Source of the DNA: Sclerodactyla briareus
Lineage: Eukaryota; Echinodermata; Holothuroidea; Dendrochirotida; Sclerodactylidae
Assembly: GCA_026419785.1 (NCBI GenBank)
Contig: JAODTK010005762.1
Coordinates: 124,001 to 188,000 of the forward strand
Reading direction: 5' to 3'
Length of the DNA stretch: 64,000 bases
Shown here: piece after piece, positions 59,111 to 64,000 of the stretch
How positions within the stretch are numbered: the stretch's first letter is position 1
Layout of the letters: every line of letters starts with the position of its first letter
Position numbers and translations under genes: made by a program
The notes under the pieces: generated by a model
What the model saw: the letters and a program-made list of their open reading frames with translations, nothing else
Told to the model about the DNA's origin: nothing
Databases searched by the model: none

Positions 59111-59953
59111 ATGAACCTTTTCATTTTTTCCGCGAAAGGGAAAATGACACTACTCAAATCATAGACATGTATGTGTGTTTGTCCTTATGTGATATGTGTG
59201 TGTGACCGCCCTCTCGTGGACATGACATTTTTTTTTTTTTCCATATACACATAGCAATGACATTCATCTTTGGCATGTAAAATGTCAATTACGAGAGGGA
59301 AAACGCAAACAAACGTCTTCTTCGGGGGAAACAAAAACATCGTAGGATGACTGACAAAAGCACTCTTACAAATATCTCAAACTTTAGAGAAAAGGATGAG
59401 AAATAGAGATTCTAAAGCAAATCCCGATGCCAGAACTTTGAGCAGATATTTACATCTTGGTGGCGGAAATATAACTGGGAGGCTGGCCAAGTGGGGCGCC
59501 ATTGTTTATCTCTGTTTTTCCTCCCGCCAAAATATGGGCTAGTAAATATACTTAGGCCATGGTGTACAGTAATGAGACTGCAGTGATTCTTTTCTACTTC
59601 CGGTAGGAAATGGAAACATTCTTGCTACCTACATAAATGAAACTACTTATGTTGGGTACATCTCACCCCCATGAATCTATCTGGAACAGTGAACAAGGTG
59701 AACTCCCGGGGTACCCAGACAACGGAAATTTCCTCCAATTCATGCAATGGTTGGGTGAGCTGTATGTTACTTTTCCCAGCCTCTTTGATTTCTCAAACGA
59801 GGAGGGATACCCCCTCCTCTCCTAGATCCCTGGGAGACTGATCCACACTCCCATCCAAATCACAACTCTGGCTATGGCAATGGACTCAATAGAAGTTGTT
59901 GTAGTCAGTAAACAGAAAATAAAAAGTCAAGCATTATTTTGAAATTAACCTAC

Positions 59954-60097
59954 TTTGTTCACACATTGGTCCTGTGAATCCAGCTGGACATTGACAATGA
60001 GTTGTTGATGTCGAGCAGGAAGCAATATTCCTCCCCCCATCCACACCATCCAATATTCCACGTTTCTACAAGGCTCATAGCTGCAACCATTCTGGCG
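59954..60097 (-). CDS. EGF-like exon with long C3-C4 loop
   Basis: Acceptor TTGTTCTCATAG, donor AAA/GTAGGT. The frame reads QNGCSYEPCRN and, after adding one base, GGILDGVDGGRNIASC, STSTTHCQCPAGFTG and PMCEQ. It is a distinct EGF domain with an extended middle loop. One single-base deletion is the only defect. The donor phase is 1. Confidence 0.65.
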
Positions 60098-60839
60098 CTA
60101 TGAGAACAAGTCCAACAATGAGAAAGCTAATTCCGAAAAAAAAAAAATTATTTTCATTTATTTAAACAACGTATTCACCTGCAGCCACAGCGAATTGCGT
60201 GAATATTAACAAAAAAAACCAATGAAATAGAATACTGAGACATCAAGTATATAACAATGGTGAACAATAGTAATATTTACAGAAGAAAAAAAAATCAACT
60301 TCAGGCAAGATTCTGAGTAAAAAAACTATTACCCGGGCAAGGGTAAATACTAGAGTCGATATCACAAACACTGTGGGAAACATTTAGGCGGCGTGTCAGA
60401 TAAGGGATTGGGCTATTATATCTCCTGTTTGTTCTACAATGTGGTTCAGAAGCGCGGGGCAGCCGGCTTATTAGTTCATGTGGTGGATCGCTCGTTATCT
60501 TTGAACCACTTGAGTACGTCTCAGTGACACACAAGAACTGGCAAATTTATCACACAGCCGAGTGTGTCGCTGCTAAAACCATTTTCCAATTGGAACCCCA
60601 AGGGCATGTGGTAGCGATTTGGTCTGGGCGGAGGATATTCTGAATGCCGTTTTGGATACTTCTAGAGCCAGGCGATTTTGGGACAAAAGTGGAGTCACAG
60701 GGTGCCACACAGGGGCAGCGATTCAAATCACAGGACATATATAACACAGCAAGCAGGTCATCACGTGAGCCCCAAACTTTTTATTCTACTGAGCATGTGG
60801 AGGCGTTGTTTAGTCTTAGATAGCAGTTCATTGATCGGC

Positions 60840-61580
60840 CTATCCCATTCAAATCATTTTGAACCTGAGGTATGTCCCGTTCAGGACAATTTGAGGGGGC
60901 TGGAGTGCTTCGCGCATAAAACAGAATTTGGATGATGACACTTTTGAGGGTTAAGGTGAAGGTGGTTTTCGTTTGCCCAATTAGCCAACTCACTGACATC
61001 CGTTGCAATTGTTGGTAGTTGTTTAGATGACCTAGTCTCGGGAGATTAATTCATGACATACTTCAGGTGTGTGGCATGACATAGAACTTGCGTCATTGAT
61101 TGTAGCAAGAAAACACACCGGAGCCAGTTTGGTGCCTTGTGGAACTCCACAGGAGAGAGAGTTTACAAGAGAAAGAGCATGTAGGATATTTGACTCTCTG
61201 TCTGCGGTTCGTAGAAGAAGAAAATCTGCAATCCAAGGATTAAGGCTTCTTCTTACCCCCAAATTGATAAGCTTAATCAAAAGTTGTTGTGATCAATGGA
61301 ATCGAATGCTTTGGAAAAGTCGGTTAACTATTAGATTCCCCACTCTACCGGATTGTCAAGATCGGAGTTAAAACAGATCAAAAGTAGCTCAATGAGACAA
61401 TGGGAAGTGGAAGATCCTGGTATACCACCATACTGAGCGTGCGGTCGATGGATGTTCTATGTTGTCCATAACCCATTTGGTATTAAGGTAAATGGTTAAA
61501 GAGATCGGCCCTAACTTTGAATACAACAGCAGGTTTCTCTTTTGGGATTGGAACTACTGGTGCATCTTTCCACAACAATG
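60840..61580 (-). pseudogene. Non-LTR retrotransposon reverse transcriptase fragment
   Basis: The minus strand reads WKDAPVVPIPK, then after breaks IKLINLGVRRSLNPWIADFL, CGVPQGTKLAPVCFLATIND and ATDVSELANWANENHLHLNP followed by QKC. These are RT blocks of CR1/L2-like LINEs (GVPQG and the thumb LNP.KC). Where the catalytic YVDD should stand, near 61050-61062, the frame gives KYVMN followed by a stop, so the enzyme is inactive. Frames shift several times. Confidence 0.75.
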
Positions 61581-62290
61581 GAACCTATCCATTGGTGTGG
61601 AAAGATGCAACAGTGTGATCATTCACAAAGTTAGAGGTATTGTTAATGGACTCATGTGAACTATAGACTAATGACTGAAGGTCATTTTAGAGCATGGGCC
61701 ACAGCCAACAAGTGGCTATGTCCTTTGATCTACGATTGTTATGTGGCTATTGAGATTTCTTGAGTCAGCTTTTGGGCCACACTCCTGATGAAAAATAATT
61801 AGATTAATGTCACTAAAAAATAGGGACCATCCACACAATATGGGGCACGCACCCCCAAATATGGAAGCGATAACTCTTTCTGTCATAGCCTGCCCTATGA
61901 ATATTGATGAATACTAGCAGCACACTACATAGTGACTTTCAGCAATTCTGACTGATATCACCAAACAGCAGAGATCAAACAAACACTTGGGAAAATGAAA
62001 TTTGAAGATTTTGCTAATCCTAACCAAATTTGAAGAAAATCATGCAGACTTATTGTTGCCGAGCTTGACTTTTGATTAATCTAGTAAGCGCTGCCCATCA
62101 TGAATATTATTGACATCAGCTTCAAGAAACAATATGATGCATCTGCCATCCAAGCACGAGTGCCACTAGTAATGCCATTGTTCTAACAAGCATGCATTAC
62201 AAGCATGCATTTGAAACACACGAACACATACACACATATGGACTCAATAGATTCCTTTTACCTCTGGGGTTAGGATATGGAAGCTACTAC
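61581..62290. other. Intron of the EGF gene
   Basis: No exon seen. Short CATGCATT and ACACATA phrases are present. The first part may still belong to the LINE fragment, since reading frames weaken gradually upstream of 61560. Confidence 0.4.
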
Positions 62291-62410
62291 GTGGGTACAG
62301 GTAAACCCTGTGTATCCAGCTGGACATAGGCAGGTGAACGCACCAGTGGTATCAGAAGCACGGCAAGTTCCCCCGTTCTGGCAAGGGTTGGGTGAGCACG
62401 CACCCCCGGC
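62291..62410 (-). CDS. EGF-like exon (intact)
   Basis: Acceptor TCCTCTATCAACAG before 62410 and donor CAC/GTAGTA after 62291 enclose exactly 40 codons: AGGACSPNPCQNGGTCRASD, TTGAFTCLCPAGYTGFTCTH. Six cysteines, the NGGTC and GYTG motifs and the spacing are those of a canonical EGF domain. Both ends appear to be phase 0, unlike the phase 1 exons further along, so an alternative boundary of a base or two is possible. Confidence 0.75.
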
Positions 62411-62679
62411 CTGTTGATAGAGGACGAATATGCAGAGCCTATTTTTAGGGACTATTCCAATGTTGGAATGGGAGGATAATACAAGCATCATAAAAGGTCT
62501 ATATGCTGTACTTTCCCTACCTGGAGTTTGTAGAATTATGTCAACGTTATATCCATGTCTGTCATTAGAGCTACCTGGCGGGGTATGCAGTCATGCAGAA
62601 CATAGAGGACATATAACACAGAGGTTTATAAGTCAGTAATTTTCAACCTACTGGCATCATGAACCAATCCAAACTTTCA

Positions 62680-62719
62680 ATATATACAATATATATATAT
62701 ATTATATATATATATATAT

Positions 62720-62782
<63 letters not shown>

Positions 62783-62793
62783 AATATATATAT
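62680..62793. repeat. TA dinucleotide microsatellite
   Basis: About 110 bp of alternating TA, interrupted by doubled bases at regular points (ATTAT, TAATA). It is self-complementary and able to form cruciforms. Confidence 0.95.
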
Positions 62794-64000
62794 TTGATTG
62801 CTTTGATTTGATTGAGTGCTTGATTTGAGTGAGGCTTGATTGCGGTAAAGCATACAAAAAGCCACTAAAAGTATTCAGGAGTGACAATGTTTTTTTTTTA
62901 AACCAGTATTCCTTCCAATATATACTTTTAAGCAAGTATGTGGTGAATCCCAAGCTGGAATACCTCTATTCACATGTGTACCAATTTCAAAGCAAGCCCG
63001 AAAATATTGGAAAAAGAGACGCTTTAAGCATTGTATCGTTGCATGAAATCAGGACAATGAGGCAATTGAACAAAGGTACACAAAATCATATCCAGATCTA
63101 GGACAAAAAGCTGATGATAATATTGATTAAAGTATAATGATCATGATGATAAGAGGACACAAGGCTTTTGGAAATATGTTTGTTCACATCAACAAAGGCA
63201 CTTTGCGTGTTTCACAGGGCGGGCACTAGGGCCACATTTAAGCCTCGGGCCAGAAGAAGTTAGCAAAAGCAGGGTCGACAATTTTTTTATCTTTTATCTT
63301 CATCCATCTAGACTATTTGACTCTGAGTAAGAAATATTCAACAAAGGTTCATATTTTTTCAATACTCTTTCATGGGCATACTTGTTCGACAGAGGATGGG
63401 TACTGTAAAAGGGCCCAACAAAAATGCTGACCTGGATGCTGCACTTATGTCAGTTAAGAAACCTGCACTGGGGATCAGCCTGCCCCCACCCAAAAATTCC
63501 CAAATCTTGGGTTGAATATTCCATTGGTAAAAACCGGGGAGGAAGCCAAAAAAGCTTAGTGAGATCCTGATCTGTCCAAGCCTGAACCTATATCATCGGA
63601 GGATTACAAAAAATATCGTGTCCACAAGGTTTTCCGGGATTTATGACGTTTGCTGACCTCAGATGAACTGACCACAAAACAAGAGATCAATAGACGAAAT
63701 AGAGAACATATCATCTCCTGGGACCCCACATATGATAATGAGATAGACCATCCAGCGTTAGGGTGGAATTATTGGGTCCACAAGCTACAGTATTTCACAT
63801 TCCCCCCCTTCTTCCCAAAGAATGACAGTCAACAACAAAAACAATAGGGTTCTTGTACTCCCCATGAGAGAGCAGGTAAAATTTCAGCCGAAGCAGGCTC
63901 CTAAACGTTCGGGCTATTATGTCCACAAAGTTTTCAGCTTTAACTCTGCTGACTTTCAATGACCTTTGACCTGGCCCCAAAACAATTGGAGATAAGTAAT
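62794..64000. other. Non-coding end of the window with repeat fragments
   Basis: No further EGF or other exon was recognised. From about 63590 the sequence belongs to the TGACCTTTGACCTG / AACAATAGGGTTCTTGTACTC repeat that forms the array at 57.9-59.1 kb. Confidence 0.45.

Larger units (their letters stand above)
47270..62410 (-). other. Multi-EGF extracellular protein gene or its remains
   Basis: Ten EGF-like exons of about 110-145 nt are recognisable on this strand, most with AG acceptor and GT donor and several with phase 1 ends, the classic symmetrical EGF exon. Three types are repeated: type 1 (ACTPNPC...PGGFTC) four times, type 2 (NPLPCVNGGTCF) twice, and type 3 (CRNGA..CLAAATDGFSC) twice. 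Single exons lie at 60.0 and 62.4 kb. Such proteins (fibropellin-, Notch- or Tie-like) are secreted or membrane-bound. Which one this is cannot be told. No signal peptide, membrane or kinase exon was found. Confidence 0.6.

Overview
The window is nuclear DNA from an animal. Protein-like stretches are short and bounded by AG/GT splice signals, introns are long, and most of the sequence is transposon debris and tandem repeats. The mix of a TMEM45-type gene, EGF-repeat exons, CR1/L2-like LINEs, a DIRS-like tyrosine-recombinase retrotransposon, tRNA-derived SINEs and many C/G homopolymer runs suggests a marine invertebrate, perhaps an echinoderm. That assignment is inference only. Several recognisable protein segments carry 1-2 base indels, including the otherwise well-conserved TMEM45-like frame. 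The window therefore probably comes from an under-polished long-read assembly, and frameshifts should not be taken as proof of decay.

Layout. From 1 to 15 kb there is no convincing gene, but there are a small hAT-like element (5.2 kb), a TTAA-flanked piggyBac-like element (8.6-9.5 kb) and a SINE with an almost complete tRNA head (12.8 kb). A plus-strand TMEM45/DUF716-like membrane protein gene occupies 15.3-16.2 kb. A candidate minus-strand terminal coding exon lies at 19.4 kb. A 37-bp minisatellite fills 26.1-26.8 kb. A possible Ig-like exon (minus) is at 29.9 kb, and a reversed SINE with a triplicated head is at 30.8-31.25 kb. Two further inverted-repeat elements lie at 34.7-36.1 kb.

From 36.1 to 46.7 kb lie the scattered pieces of one minus-strand DIRS-like retrotransposon: Gag-like region, RNase H, connection region and tyrosine recombinase. 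Its recombinase is split by a 5.6-kb GC-rich, minisatellite-filled insertion that begins and ends with related inverted-repeat sequences. The reverse transcriptase core is missing.

From 47.2 to 62.4 kb the minus strand carries ten EGF-like exons, the remains or the body of a multi-EGF extracellular protein gene. Part of it has grown by tandem duplication of a unit of about 1.63 kb holding one EGF exon plus one SINE, and by duplication of a larger block holding two other EGF exons. A CR1/L2-type LINE 3' end, a second LINE fragment with a degenerate YVDD motif, and arrays of a 145-170 bp satellite-like monomer are interleaved with it. I found no RNA polymerase III gene outside SINEs, no rRNA and no CRISPR.
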